This document shows positions 36,101 to 48,013 of a stretch of DNA of 64,000 nt, one piece after another. The translations under genes and the position numbers were made by a program. The number at the start of each line of letters is the position of its first letter. Position 1 is the first letter of the stretch. Source of the stretch: Paramecium tetraurelia (taxonomy: Eukaryota > Ciliophora > Oligohymenophorea > Peniculida > Parameciidae); assembly GCF_000165425.1 (NCBI RefSeq), contig NW_001799011.1, positions 125,933 to 189,932 of the forward strand. Direction: 5' to 3'. The notes under the pieces were generated by a model. The model searched no databases, was not told the origin of the DNA, and saw nothing but the letters and a program-made list of their open reading frames with translations.

Positions 36101-38358
36101 ATGATTACATGATTAAATAAAAGGAAATGCAAATTTAACTTGTTAATCCACTTTATCAATATGAAGTAAATTATAAATTACAATTAATTTTAGATCGAAA
36201 ATAATTCTCACTTAGTGAGTTAGTCAAATAGTTAAGGTAAGAAATAGATAGAACAATAAGCCTAAAAAATGCAATCCTCAATCACTCACAACCTATATAC
36301 ATTTAATAACTTCAATAGTAATCTTTCAAATCCATTGAGTTAATTATTTTCATAAGATTAAAATAAATACATCGTTCATTCAAGTGCAGTTTTGGAGGGC
36401 TTAAATGAAAATAGAGAATCAATTAAATCACTGAATTCTTTAGATGTACCACTGTCTGAGGAAAATGGCTTTTTTGAAATGGAATAACTTAATTCTGTTT
36501 CATCCTCATAAGTTAGTCATTATAAGTTAAAGAAAAATCAGATTAAACATAATCTCTTTGATTAGAATTCCAAATTACATAGGCTTATTAGGATTATCAA
36601 CGTCTTAATATTTATAATCCTTATAGTATGTAATATTTGGTATTTTTACCATTTGAACCAATAAAATTAATTTATTAGTCAGTCATTGAGGAATTATGCA
36701 ATTTCCAACAGTTTCAATATAAGAATAAATTAATTCATACTTAGCTATGAACTTGAAAGCACATAATTATTTAATTATAGCCAATACAGTAAATTTTGCT
36801 CCAGTTAATTCTAACAGGATATTTCTTTCCTTTACTACTATTTTCCAAACCTTGTATAAACAACTGGTAAAATTTACTATAAGATTTAGTTCCATTTATA
36901 TCAATTAATGCTGCCCAAAATATAACAAATCAAAGCTTTTATTAATCCCTAGGATATATTTCATAATATTTACTCTCTTTGAGCAATGGCCTTAATGAGT
37001 AATATTATTTGGAAATCATTGCTCGAAATTTTATCATGTTCTCATAACAAATAAAATTTTTTAATTCTACAGGTGTATAATTAGCTGTTGATGAATTTTA
37101 TAGTTCTCAATCTGATATGAGATCTGTATTCTATATCACACTGCTTTGTGTTTTTTTAGTTACAATGTTTTACTTAATCATATTGATAATAATCCTTAGA
37201 GCAAAACATAAAATAATGTAACTATTTCACACATTCCCAAAAAGTTAAATGGTCGCTTTGATTGGCTCAATTGAAATTATTTTACATTTTTTGGACTATA
37301 TCGATTTTATTAATCATCAAACAACTGATTAATTGTTAGAATAAGTAAAACAAAAAATAGCTTCAAGTCCTGGGATGATGAAAATCCTTCAACTCAATGC
37401 AGTCTAAAAAAATTAGTAAAACTAAGATTTCAGTAAAAGTAGTAATTTATCCTAGATTCTAGCTTCTTTAATTTATGTAGTATATACTGTGTCTTTAGTT
37501 TTCATTTACTTTCTCATTGCATCATAATATATAGGTTAATTTATTTATCAAACTGAATTTGAAAGCACAATAATAGACTTATTTGAGCAATTAGTATTAT
37601 ATAAATCCTCTTAAATCTATGTTTTGGAATTTTAGAGTTTTTAAAAATTGCTCATACAATATGAATAACTTAAACAAAATGATATTCTATTTTTAAATAA
37701 GAGTAATAAATTATGTTATTTAGGGGATGAAGCTTTAATTTATATGGAAAACTAATTATCGATCTTTCAAGAGTTTATTCAAAGGATGAATAATTAGAAA
37801 ACCTACCAAATCTCTGGTTTTAAAGGCACTTTAACAAGTGAATCCTGTCAAGCCTTCTCTCTTTTGATTTAGAGTTAAAACAATGATGCTGATTATTTTA
37901 ATGAATACTATTGTAGACAATTAGATAGCTTAAGATCTGGTCTGATTGTCTAATTAGTAAATTTATCATAAAACTTTAAACAACTGTTTATTATTTCTCA
38001 TGATAATCTCTAATAGTTTAATGAATATTTGGATTCAATAAGCAAAGTAAATTTAGAGGATTAAATTTAAAATCTATTATATACATCTTAAATATTGAGT
38101 CTTTTACATGATTCTATTTAATATGAATCTGAAATAAAACTACAAAATAATAGATTAATTCACCTTTTGCTTTTTATTTTTGGATTGATTTCCTACTTAA
38201 TCTTTATTTTTATTAGTAATAACAAATTAAAAGTATATCTATATAATGAGTTGGTCAAAACAAAATAACTTTTTTTATTGATACCTTTAGATGTACTTTG
38301 TGAAAATCCATATATCCTTTAGCTGCTGGCAGAAAGAATTGAAAGTAGTTAAAATTGA
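33143..38358 (+). CDS. Very large multipass membrane protein with PAS-like core (TmcB-like ciliate family)
   Basis: More than 5 kb. The N-terminal third (33.2-34.2 kb) has several hydrophobic spans (IFIGQLLLVLSLLLLLL). The centre is soluble: LPKDLRLYVFSTNHFINC with Cys-rich PQCFCHQYRVESGSF, a helical repeat region like the TPR-type part of TmcB/TmcC proteins, then a PAS-like segment (DAALVYLTLVDTKGIIKNYT...PKIIAKVHDQFLDNF...KKGFIFPIIAKVRL...YYGLIEEISEKLF). The C-terminal third (36.5-38.3 kb) has more spans and a long extracellular-type loop, ending LLAERIESSQN at TGA 38356-38358. Family assignment is from remembered architecture of large ciliate proteins. PAS would sense ligand or redox state; no output domain is seen. 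Internal introns were only partly mapped. Confidence 0.75.
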
Positions 38359-38537
38359 ATATTTAAAATGTATTAAATTTCAATATTATACTAATATTCT
38401 AATATTCTATTGCTATTTATGAATTGAAAATAAGTAAATGTTGTTTTGATATTCATCCTTAATATGAGATTAGTTTTTTTGCCTTTTGAAACTGTGCGTA
38501 TAAAATTTATTTATAAATATTAAATTTTTGGTTGTTA

Positions 38538-39554
38538 ATGTTTTATAAACCTAAGTTAATATCTCCAAACAGAACATAATCTCCAGTTGTAGTGCATAAA
38601 CAATCAATTACTTAAGTAAGTAATCCACTTTTACCCTAATAACAATATCAAGCTCAAACGTATTATGCATCATCGAAAACAACTCCAATAAAAAATTTAG
38701 AATAGAAATTTGAAGCAATTAAGCAAAATATCAATATGACTCATTAAAGTTAATTGTCTCCAGAAAGAAATAAACCAGCAGTTACGAATGATTTTGAGAT
38801 GTAGATTATACGGAATGATATTGTATTTAAAGATCAAAAGATTGCAGCATTATAAAAAGCGCTTGATTTGTCAAATGATGATAGAAACAAATTAAGATCA
38901 GCTTTAGAATAGAAATCTAATCTGTGTGTCAATAAAGAAAGAGAGATAGCCAAATTATTAGCCACAATCCATTAAATTGAATTTAAGAAAAGTGAAAGCT
39001 AAATCGTTAAGGATCTTTAACTCTAGATTGAAACTCTAAAAACATTCATTTAAGAGAATGCTTTAGATAAATCAAACTTAAAAAATGAAGATGCTAATCA
39101 ATTTAAGGCCAAAGTGGCTCAACTCCAAGAATAATTGGCATAATAAATTAATTAGAATTAATCACTCTAATAATATATGAAGGAACTTATGAATTAGAAT
39201 AAAGTATTGTCATAGAAATATACTGAAAAATGCATTGAATATTAAAAACTTGAGATGCAATTAGATGAAATCAAAATATTATAAAATGAACTTAAAGGGA
39301 AGGCTGAAGAAATAGAAATATTAAAAGGGGAACTCAGCAATGATAATACAACAATTTAGACAAGAGAATAAAGTGCTTTTGATCAATAAAACGAAATTTA
39401 GAAATTTCTTTCTCAAATAAAACAACAATATTTAGAGGATAATCCTAAAATGGACACTGATGATCAAGATACTATTAATGTTTATAAGCATTTATATAGT
39501 TTTTAATCTACAGACGATTTAGCTAAAGGGGAACCTTAGAAAATAAATAAATGA
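38538..39554 (+). CDS. Coiled-coil protein, 338 aa, intronless
   Basis: One uninterrupted TGA-terminated frame (MFYKPKLISPNRTQSPVVVH). The N-terminal about 90 residues are Gln/Ser/Thr/Pro-rich; residues about 100-310 form a continuous coiled coil (ALDLSNDDRNKLRSALEQKS; EIAKLLATIHQIEFKKSESQ; EIKILQNELKGKAEEIEILK). It ends QSTDDLAKGEPQKINK. Resembles structural proteins of cortex or basal bodies, but no family signature. It is one of the few clearly intronless genes here. Confidence 0.85.
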
Positions 39555-39826
39555 TTTATTATAACTATATATTTAGAATGGTTTTAATCTATGCAAATAA
39601 TTATCTCTTTAATAAATTTATAGATTATTTAGTAACTATCATTGTTATTAGAATTAACAAATCAAAGACTCATATTCTTTAAGTTTGTTTTATAAAATTC
39701 ACTATTTTTGAAATGAGTCTAATAATTGTATGAACATTATTATTAATGATAATTAGAGATTGAAATTGGGATATTATAGAATATTATCTTAAATAATGTT
39801 TTATATTGACTATTGTTTGTAATACT

Positions 39827-40158
39827 TCATTCTTCTGGTTCGAAAACTCCAAATGAATCTTCGAAATTTATAGCCTCTTTTAATGAGCTTGTGAATGCTT
39901 AGTAATTATTATTTATGGTGGCAGCGCAATTTTCTGTTATTTATTAAAATAGATTCATTACTGACACATTAAACATCATTTTCAGAAAGTTTTGTACCTT
40001 AATCAGGTTTGAATAATCTACACTTGTTCGCACATAATTTGGTCAATGATAATGTTAATCCAACAGTAATGTTCTAAATTAAAGCACTAAATAAAACTAA
40101 TTACAAAGGTGTATAATGGAGTGTTAGGGAAATCCAAGCTTTCAGAATCGTCACTCAT
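39827..40158 (-). CDS. Small Tim chaperone (Tim8/9/10/13 type)
   Basis: About 90 aa once introns of 31 nt (GTAATT...ATTTAG) and 28 nt (GTAATG...AACAG) are removed. The protein, MSDDSESLDFPNTPLY..., has the twin CX3C motif CANKC and CVKNC, with KPDQGTKLSENDVQ between them, the diagnostic spacing and LSxxE pattern of small Tims. These form hexamers in the mitochondrial intermembrane space and carry hydrophobic precursors to TIM22 or SAM. The second Cys pair is split by an intron, so standard gene calling misses it entirely. The C-terminus is acidic (NFEDSFGVFEPEE). Which of the four paralogues it is cannot be told. Confidence 0.85.
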
Positions 40159-40194
40159 AAATCTTAATTTAATTATATTTATATATATATATAA

Positions 40195-40668
40195 ATGAAA
40201 TCCAGAATAGAAATACTAAGATCCAAATAATTATCACCTTATCAATCTAGTTTGTAAGAGAGACTATATAGAGGATTAAGATTATTTATAACAAAAAACC
40301 TTACTCATTGTTGTACAAGCAAAAAAAGATGTATAAACATAAGGATTGACTAATCACAACACCTTTAAGTGCTCTAAACTTAGAATGCAGGTCTAAATGA
40401 CAATAAAGAACAAATATCGAAAATATAAAACTTTTTATTATTCTGATTAAAAATATTTGTTACAATAGTTCAAATTAAAATCGCAGTACTAGCAAGTTTA
40501 GAATGTCATTTAATAAAAAAATAAATCAACTATCTCTTACCTAAGTCTAATTTTAAAAAGAGTAAAGAATATTCAGTAGATTTGAAAAATAACATCCATT
40601 CAACCCATATCAGAAGTAAAATTGCTAATATGAATCCGTTCAATTGTTTTTCTAACCTACTATATTGA
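40195..40668 (+). CDS. Hypothetical small basic protein
   Basis: ATG 40195 (MKSRIEILRSKQLSPYQSSL). Removing a 19 nt intron (GTTGTA...AAAAAG) near 40311 and a 23 nt intron near 40540 gives QGLTNHNTFKCSKLRMQVQM, KNKYRKYKTFYYSDQKYLLQ, and ends YSVDLKNNIHSTHIRSKIAN...NLLY at TGA 40666-40668. About 140 aa, basic. No family recognised. It diverges from the small Tim gene with only 36 bp between start codons, so one of the two starts may be internal. Confidence 0.55.
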
Positions 40669-40812
40669 ACTCTGAATCATATTAGATGTAGTTTGCATTT
40701 TGTTAAGCCCTCTATTATAACACTATTTATTGATTATTTATATTATTTATGCAATTAGGATATGATTTAAAGATATTAATTTTTTTACATCTTTTTTTTT
40801 TTAAATTATCTC

Positions 40813-41787
40813 ATGCTTCCTATTGTATACGCTACCCCCTACATCAATTATCCATAACTCAATCTTTAATAAGTATATCCAATTCCAACTTAATACTTTA
40901 ATATGGTTCCTACAAAGGTTATGTGTGATTAAGCCTGTTAATTCCCTGAGATTACTTCGAATGAAAAAGCTTCGGACAATACTGATTAAAATGGCCCCAC
41001 CAAGTGTAAAGAAGCATTAGTATTGGAAGAACTCAACCTGTTATTAAAATTTTTGTCAAAGAATATTTCCTTACTCTAAGAGAAGACATTTGAAAAATTT
41101 GTTATTGAGAATTTGAAAGTATATCTTACTCATATAGACATTAGAACCTTATATCCTTGCATTCCGATATCCCCTATATCTTAAAGAGGAGGTATATCCA
41201 AGTTAATAAAACAAAAGAAGAAATGACAAAATTCATTATTCGAAGATGTTTCCAATTCATTAAAACTTAAATTAATTATTAAGAAAAAGTTAATCTCGGA
41301 GCTGAAGAAAGAGACAGACTTTTCTATCATACTTTCTTTTCTAATGATAAGGAATTTATGAAAACACTAGAAAATGATTCAATAGATGACCTCATTCCTT
41401 TTAGAAAAGAATCAAAACTCAAAACAATAAATGACGCTTATTTAAAAAAACTGTTCAATTCTAAATATTTTACTTATTTCTATTAGCAATTTTTATGTAA
41501 CACCATCAATTAAATTAATAGCTGAATTTCAAACAATATGTCAATAAGAAAATGAGGAGAAAATAGAAAAAATGACAATGCAAATTTAAAAAATCATCTT
41601 TACAAGAGATTATGATGTAGATTTTTTTCCATAAAAATAGAAAATTAAAACCTACAGAAGATTTCCATGGAAAGACCACGAATTTAATAAGTGTGAAATT
41701 AGAGCATAAGAAATATATAAAAAATATCATTTTCATAAATTCAGTATTTACAAACATTAATTATAGAGAATGAAAAGAAACTTTTGA
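40813..41787 (+). CDS. Hypothetical protein
   Basis: ATG 40813 (MLPIVYATPYINYPQLNLQQ). A helical region ALVLEELNLLLKFLSKNISL is followed by VYLTHIDIRTLYPCIPISPI; introns of 26 nt near 41191 (GTATAT...CAAAAG) and 25 nt near 41498 (GTAACA...TAATAG) carry the frame into TKFIIRRCFQFIKTQINYQ, LFYHTFFSNDKEFMKTLEN and the basic C-terminus IKTYRRFPWKDHEFNK. TGA 41785-41787. About 300 aa, no recognised domain. Confidence 0.7.
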
Positions 41788-42382
41788 AAAAGGAATCAAT
41801 TAAGCTGGAGCATATTGAATTATCTGAATCTATATAATGAACATTATAAAAATTGGCCCATCAAATAATAATTATTTAATTCAATAAACTACATACATAC
41901 TTTTAGAGTTCTATTTGGCATATTCAATAAATTATTGTAAGAAATTGTTAATTTTACACCAAATTAAATTACAAAATTAATTTCAAATTCAATGCAAACT
42001 AATAAATTCTAAGTTCGCCTATCTATGGATTATTTTGTTTAAATTTATTAATAACTTATAATAATTACAACCTTATTTGTCTAAATAACTAAGTTCCAAA
42101 CTTATTTATTCTTTGTAAACATCATTATACCATCCTTTTTTAATGAATAATCAATCTCTTATTGTAATTTTTAGCAGGGTCAAGTAGTTATATATTGTTG
42201 ATATTTTCCTGTTTTTTACATTCATTTTTTAATTAATCTATTTAATAACTTACTTTAGTTTAGTTTCTTAGAACATAACTTAAGTTAGGATTTTTATGTA
42301 TAATAAATTTGAGATCAAAGGCAAAAATAAACGTAAAAATGAGAAAAAATTTATGATGTTAATTATGATGTATAAATTTAAT
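41788..42382. other. Intergenic region, possible degraded or very small minus-strand gene
   Basis: Mostly noncoding-looking. On the minus strand a stretch about 42240-41989 reads KKGWYNDVYKEQISLELSYL ... NLEFISLH ending at TGA 41991-41989, with coding-like codons, but I could not link it to a start without guessing introns. No other feature seen. Confidence 0.3.
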
Positions 42383-43840
42383 TCAATTGTTGGCTTCTTA
42401 GGAATTCGCTTAATTTAGTCCGACTCCTAAGAATTTTTCCATTTCAAATACTCTGTGATTCAATAAATTAGTAGATTTTCTAATTCTGGCTTTTTCATTT
42501 TTTAATGTTTCCACCTAATTACTTATTTCATTGGTCTCATTATTTAATTCTTCGGCCAACTTTCTAAAACTTCTAGTGAAGTCTGCTAATTCTTCTATAA
42601 AGCCAGTTGAGGTGTCATCGTTTATAGAGGATTATAAATATGATTCATGAATGATTTCTTATCTCAAAATTTGCAATTCTTTTTTGTCTCTTTCCAATTC
42701 ATGTAATATGTATTCTAACATAATCTAGTTGGAATTACTAATACATTTAATTTATCCTCATGTTCCTTCATTGGTAGGTTCATTGAATTTTTTTAGAACA
42801 GTTATAAAGCCTCTTTATATGATTACATAGAAATAATTTATTTATGAAATAATAATGTGATTAGAGTACAAAGACCTCATTCGATTGATAATTGATATAA
42901 ATAGAGAGGTCATGTTTCATTATATAATTCATCCTGTATTTCTCTGATGAAAACAACAAGTTAAAGTAGACTTTATAATCCAATTCTATTTGGCTATTCG
43001 ACGGCTAAAATAATGTTTGAATTTGCTGTTTGCTGCTGTATTATCAAATAATTGTATAACTCGTTCTCTTGATTCTAAGATCCTATTTACCTTATCTAAT
43101 TAAACATGGAATTTTCATCTTGGCTTGGGTAATAGAGTAAAATATCTTCTTAATTATTGAATAATACCAGTTCTATTAGTAAATAGTCCTAAAGGGGATA
43201 AGCGTGGAGATGAGATTGGAATGTATTCATTGTAAGCTTTATTCTATCCTTAAAAATGGATAAGAATTTCTTTTTGATTTAAAATATTGATTATCGATCC
43301 GACACACCAGATATGTTCAGTATCTAAAACATCTAGAGTATCTCCAATATTAAAGTTGGTTATCTTCTTTTTCAATTTCCACTCTTTAAACTGCTTCTTT
43401 CTACTCGGAATTGTCGAATTTTTTACGAGAACTTTACTATTTTTGATAAATTCATCTATAGTATGACATTGGATAAAGTGTAAACCTTTCAAAACTGTTT
43501 GGCAACATGGACACCTCTTAAATAAGTTGAAAATATACATGAGATTTAAGTAACTGTTCAAAAATGCAGTAATAACAAAATGAATGACCACATTAAGCAA
43601 TTGTAAATTTAATGTAATAATCTTTGCACAATATACATTTTAGTCTATTTTCATGAAATGCTTCGCTGAGTTAAAATGCTTAAATTTGATTTAAATAATA
43701 CGAATTTTTCTCATCTAATTATAGCCATCTAAATTTTATGGTTTCCTCATTTTCTATAAGAATTTATTTTTAATCGATTTGGAATCACTAAATTGAACTT
43801 ATCGAAGTTCTTCTTCGAAAATTATACTTTGTTATTTCAT
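42383..43840 (-). CDS. RING-finger protein with Tudor/chromo-barrel-like domain and coiled coil
   Basis: ATG 43840 (MKQQSIIFEEELRQVQF). A 35 nt intron then leads to a RING: KCILCKDYYIKF, CGHSFCYYCIFEQLL, and after a 22 nt intron RCPCCQTVLKG. Next is a barrel-like module (FNIGDTLDVLDTEHIWCVGS, ILIHFQGQNKAYNEYIPISS, SPRLSPLGLFTNRT) that matches Tudor-knot/MBT-type domains, where such Trp/Tyr cages bind methyl-lysine. Further introns (19, 25, a long one of about 59, and 20 nt) lead to a coiled-coil C-terminus (LERDKKELQILRQEI; FTRSFRKLAEELNNE), TGA 42385-42383. The likely role is an E3 ubiquitin ligase recruited to modified chromatin or another methylated target (inference). The 59 nt intron is the weakest join. 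Confidence 0.75.
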
Positions 43841-44169
43841 TTAAGACTATTTATTTAATTAATTTATGATCAATTTAAGGTATAATTTGATATAATTGTT
43901 GATTACAAATAAATAGAATACACAAATCAAGAATTTATTTACAGTAATGATATTGCATTTTGATTTCATATATGATTTCATATACATTTGGAGATGTGTA
44001 AATTTTGCAATATTAATTAACTCTTAGTTATAACTACATCAATATAATTAAATCTTCATAATATGCATGCCAAATAATTATATGAATAATGAATAATCGA
44101 TAATAACAATCGAAAAATACTCTAGATTCAATTATTATTTGTGAAAAAGCAGTGAAATACAATTTTACC
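43841..44169. other. AT-rich intergenic region
   Basis: About 330 bases with no supported gene; it contains two copies of TTTCATATATGATTTCATAT-like sequence around 43960-43985. Confidence 0.4.
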
Positions 44170-44872
44170 TCATAAATTTCTTAAGATTACAATTAGTAAG
44201 AGAGCTTCATAACTAGAAATTGATTCAATGATAGTTTTATCCTTCAAAACCATTTGAATTTCTGGATAAACGTATTGTGAAATTAAAAACTAATAGGAAA
44301 ATGATAAAATTTTATACTTCAACCTTGATTAACAGAGTAAAGATAAAAGTATGGCTAAATCATGTAGTAAATAATTTTTAGGAAGATTGAATTGACCAAA
44401 TCATACGATTTATATTAAACAAACATACTATTTATCATACTTTTCTTTTGTACAATTGATGTATTTCATATTGTTCTTATTTTGTCTATAGATATTAAGA
44501 ACCTATTGTTTGATATTACTTTAAATCAATATTAACAGTCTCTAATAATGAATCAATTAATAATTGTTACTCCTTTTTTAGATCTAGGATACCAATTAAA
44601 ATTGCTATGTATTCAATTATATTAATAATATCTTATTGATTACAGCAATTCGGTTATAATTAGATTTTCATAGCCTTTTACCTGTTGAATTTAATGATTC
44701 CTGGAAATTATTGCATTTTTAGTATTAATTATTTTTCTGATTTTCCTTTAATAAATCTCCTTGCTTATTCTATTGGATGTTTCAAATTCTTGATTCTCTT
44801 TTTAATTTTTAATTTTACTATAATTATTTTTACTAAAACGAAACTAAGTAAAGTTAATATAAGGATTGCATA
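44170..44872 (-). CDS. Possible helical-repeat protein, frames not fully joined
   Basis: Several coding-like minus-strand stretches occur: RISKEIYQRKIRKIINTKNA or, in another frame, KHPIEQARRFIKGKSEKQLI; then DIINIIEYIAILIGILDLKK, QQLLIDSLLETVNIDLKQYQ, KNYLLHDLAILLSLLCQSRL and QYVYPEIQMVLKDKTIIESI, ending ILRNL at TGA 44172-44170. The pattern of amphipathic helices recalls armadillo/HEAT repeats as in karyopherins, but no signature proves it. At least two joins need introns I cannot define, and one in-frame TGA remains. It may be a real gene with odd introns or a decayed one. Confidence 0.4.
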
Positions 44873-44923
44873 ATTTTACATATGTTTTAATAAATTATAT
44901 TTATAATAGTTATAAATATAAGA

Positions 44924-45948
44924 TCATTCTTATATCTGATTATTAATTTAAGAATTTATTGTATGAGAACTATTCTTTCTTTTTTGAGGATTATCAGGAA
45001 CTGATTCTGCATCTCCCTCTATCTCCACATTTTATTATTTAACATCAGTTGGAGGTTCATTTTAAATAACCTCATTTTTACCAACTTACTCATCTCCTTA
45101 AGTGAAGTCTTGTTTAGGATTAACCTAAGCTACTCTGGTCTTCTTTGTGCTGCAACTAATAAACATAGTAAAGAGAAAGTGATACCAAAACTTTTAAGGG
45201 GTTTCTACAGGAACCTCTTAAGATTTCTTCTATCTTTTTTGTATGATAAAAGCATAGGTTGTCACTCCTTAGTATTTTAGCCAAAAATGAAAAAACATCA
45301 AGTTAAAATTTAACAAAAACAATATTGCCACCAATCCAACATTGACCAATATCCAGATAAACATCTTAGGAGATTAGAATGAAATAGAAAACATTCCAAA
45401 TATAACAAAAGTTATTCCAAATAAGGACACAAAGATGAGCAACTTAAAGAATTCTCGATAATTCTTTTTTCCTATGCAATTATTAAGCCATTTACAATGA
45501 TGATCAAAATCAGACACACATCTCAAATAAATATCTGAGTTTACCTTTCACAAACTCTGCAGTGTTTAGTAGTGCTGGAGACATAACTATCACAATAGGA
45601 ACAAAAGAAATCATAAAGTTCTATCTCATTTTCACTATTGATTAAATTATATAAGAAATACAAGCTTTGTCCTCTCCTTGATTTTATTATGTAATCATCA
45701 GTAGGATCAATGTAGGATGTCTTGAAGGCATAGTAAAATATCATTATTGAGAAAAAGTAAAAAAAACATGCTAAAATAATCTATTTATTGCTTATTTATA
45801 CTTAAACCAACAAATTGGTTATTGGTACTATAGCTATCGATACACAACACATTATTTCAATAAAAAAGACTATGGTGAATATCTAAAAGGGATGTTTAGG
45901 CCTCGTGAATCCATTGATTGTCCTGTATTCCTTTTCAGTTGTATTCAT
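44924..45948 (-). CDS. DHHC-type protein S-acyltransferase (palmitoyltransferase)
   Basis: ATG 45948 ([20 protein letters not shown]). Topology: two N-terminal spans ([38 protein letters not shown], joined across a 27 nt intron), the cytosolic Cys-rich domain ([18 protein letters not shown], then [20 protein letters not shown] with the catalytic DHHC), two more spans ([34 protein letters not shown]) and an acidic, Gln/Pro-rich tail. It transfers palmitate to cysteines of target proteins, usually at Golgi, plasma or ciliary membrane. Size and order are normal for the family. TGA 44926-44924. Confidence 0.93.
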
Positions 45949-46037
45949 ACTGATTTTATATTAATTAGGTATATTTATAATTTACAGAATCCTGATTTTA
46001 TTATCAATTATTATTAATAAATGATAGATTATCAAAC

Positions 46038-47178
46038 TCATCTTCCAGACCATGAAGCAACTTGTTTCTTGAACATAATGATCACTTCATCAAGAATGGC
46101 ATTCTCCTCCAATCTCTTTGCTTTGGCTTCAGCATAATCTGCTCTCTTTGATTCCAAATCAGCTTAAGCTTAATCGAGGGCATCTTATGATTCTTGTAAG
46201 ATAATCTTTGATTTAGCTTATTAGGCCAAAGCAGCTTAGATTTACTACACTTAAATTAATGAATTACAGTAGCAGTTCTGTCAGCAAACACTTATTTTCT
46301 TTCATATTCAACTTCTAAAGATGAGATTTCAGCTTCTGACAATGAAACCCAACCAGCTAATTCCCATGAGGCATTGATTTCATTTTATTTCAAGTTCTCC
46401 AATGATGCAGATAATTCAGCTTCTAATCCTTCAAGAACTGCTAACACTTTTTCAGCTAAGGTTGATCCACCAGTAGATGCTGATTCCTTTATATTGATAT
46501 TTAAGAAATCTTACTTCTTATGAGTTAGCCAAAGCCAAGAATGATTTGATTTAGTGATCTTAGAATAAATTACTGTATTATTTTAATTTTTCAGCCACAG
46601 ATTATGCTTTAACTTATGTGAATTCAAATGAATCACCGTTAATGATGTAACCAGCAACATCTTATTTCAAAAGTCTGATGACTTCAAGGGCTTCTTAGTT
46701 ATGTTTGATTGATTTAACAAAGAGTTAATTGCTAAAGCATTGATTATCTTAAAGAGCATCAATTTTTCTTGCAATTTCATCTCTTCTTGCTTCATTCCAA
46801 GCCAAGTAATTTTTTGTTTATTTAAGCACTTCCTCATAGTTAGCTCTATTCTCGATGGCTTGATTGAAGAGTTTTTGATTAAGACTTTTGATCTTTGTGA
46901 ATTATTCAATTGTCCTAAATCATTAACATTATATTTACTATGCGCCAATCCATTCATCTGTTTCATTCTTTTAATCTGCAGCAAATTAAGTATCAATATT
47001 AGATTGCTTCAAATCATTGAGTAATCCAAAAACTGTATCAATAGCATCACTTGCTTTTGTTCCTGTCTATTATATTTATAATATTCATTACTTATAATAA
47101 GGCAAGGATTTAATCTTGTGTTTTTGAACCATAGGTTGTTGCTGCCAAAGCAAATAACACAACAATAATGAATTTCAT
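46038..47178 (-). CDS. Trichocyst matrix protein precursor (TMP family)
   Basis: ATG 47178 begins a typical signal peptide (MKFIIVVLFALAATTYG), then a 25 nt intron and ASDAIDTVFGLLNDLKQSNI followed by TQFAADQKNETDEWIGA. The whole remainder is Ala/Glu/Lys/Ser-rich helical sequence without membrane spans, ending DEVIIMFKKQVASWSGR at TGA 46040-46038. That layout is characteristic of Paramecium TMPs, which are proteolytically processed and pack as a crystal in trichocysts, releasing on calcium influx. Their gene family is very large in this genus, so a close paralogue set is expected elsewhere. At least one more micro-intron lies near 46.25 kb. Confidence 0.88.
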
Positions 47179-47298
47179 TTAATAATTAATCAAAAACGTA
47201 CTCTAATAAAAACGATAAATACTTATAAAAATGTATCATTCATCTTCCTCTTAATACAAATATTAATAATTATAATTCAATATTAATTCAACTACTCT

Positions 47299-47897
47299 TC
47301 ACTAAAATTGATTATCCCTCAAGTAAATTCCATCAGACGAGGATTTACTCTAAAAATCAAAATTATGCATTTCTTGAGCAAGTTGTGATTTCCAATTTTT
47401 ATGTTGTGTTCATAGATTGGTCTTCGAGAATGAGATTCTCAATAACCTTTTTTTCCTCTTTTTAAAATCATTTATATCAAATTTATTAGATTCTAGACTT
47501 TAGGTTTTTTGGATTTTCTGACAAACTTCTATTTTACTTGTTAGCTCATTTTTCACTTCATCAATGATTTAAAGGAAATTACTCAATATCTTATCCTTAA
47601 TAAAATCATTTAAGATTTAGCTTAACCAATTTTCAATTCTTTTCTTTTAATTCAACAATTATTTCAAATTATGCATTTACATTTTCAACTCTTAGATTTT
47701 AGTATTCCACTAGTGCTTCATTATTTCAATTTCTTTTATTTCTTGGTCAACCCCTACCAAAATTTCAAACTCTTATTTATCTCAGCAATAAAGGTCTTGA
47801 AGTATTCTATATTTTGCTTCAACCATTAATCTTAATTATTCATTAAATATTAATATTTAGTATCCGAGTTAAAATGTTTACACCTTTGCTTATTCAT
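47299..47897 (-). CDS. Coiled-coil protein (may be part of the next gene)
   Basis: ATG 47897 (MNKQRCKHFNSDTKYQYLMN). Most of the frame is coiled coil (EIKEIEIMKHQWNTKIQELK; NFLQIIDEVKNELTSKIEV), with a basic patch FKKRKKRLLRISFSK; the last exon ends QLAQEMHNFDFQSKSSSDG at TGA 47301-47299. At least two introns are needed, one early near 47.77 kb and one near 47.42 kb, neither confidently placed. The gene upstream (48014-48544) is on the same strand and also coiled coil, so both could be one gene. Confidence 0.5.
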
Positions 47898-48013
47898 CTT
47901 TAATACTTAAAATTAATTAATAATTAATATTTTCCTATTAAAACGTTTCTTTTTCCTTTTAGTATATAGATAGAGAGAGCTTTTTCTTTTCCTTATAGTT
48001 CGCTTTTAACCTT

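Noticed and set aside
41515-41757. Minus-strand hydrophobic ORF that looks like a membrane protein
   Set aside because: It lies opposite the clear last exon of the plus-strand gene 40813-41787 and has complement-type composition.
44685-44873. Plus-strand Ile/Phe-rich ORF
   Set aside because: It lies opposite better minus-strand coding sequence and is an AT-rich shadow.
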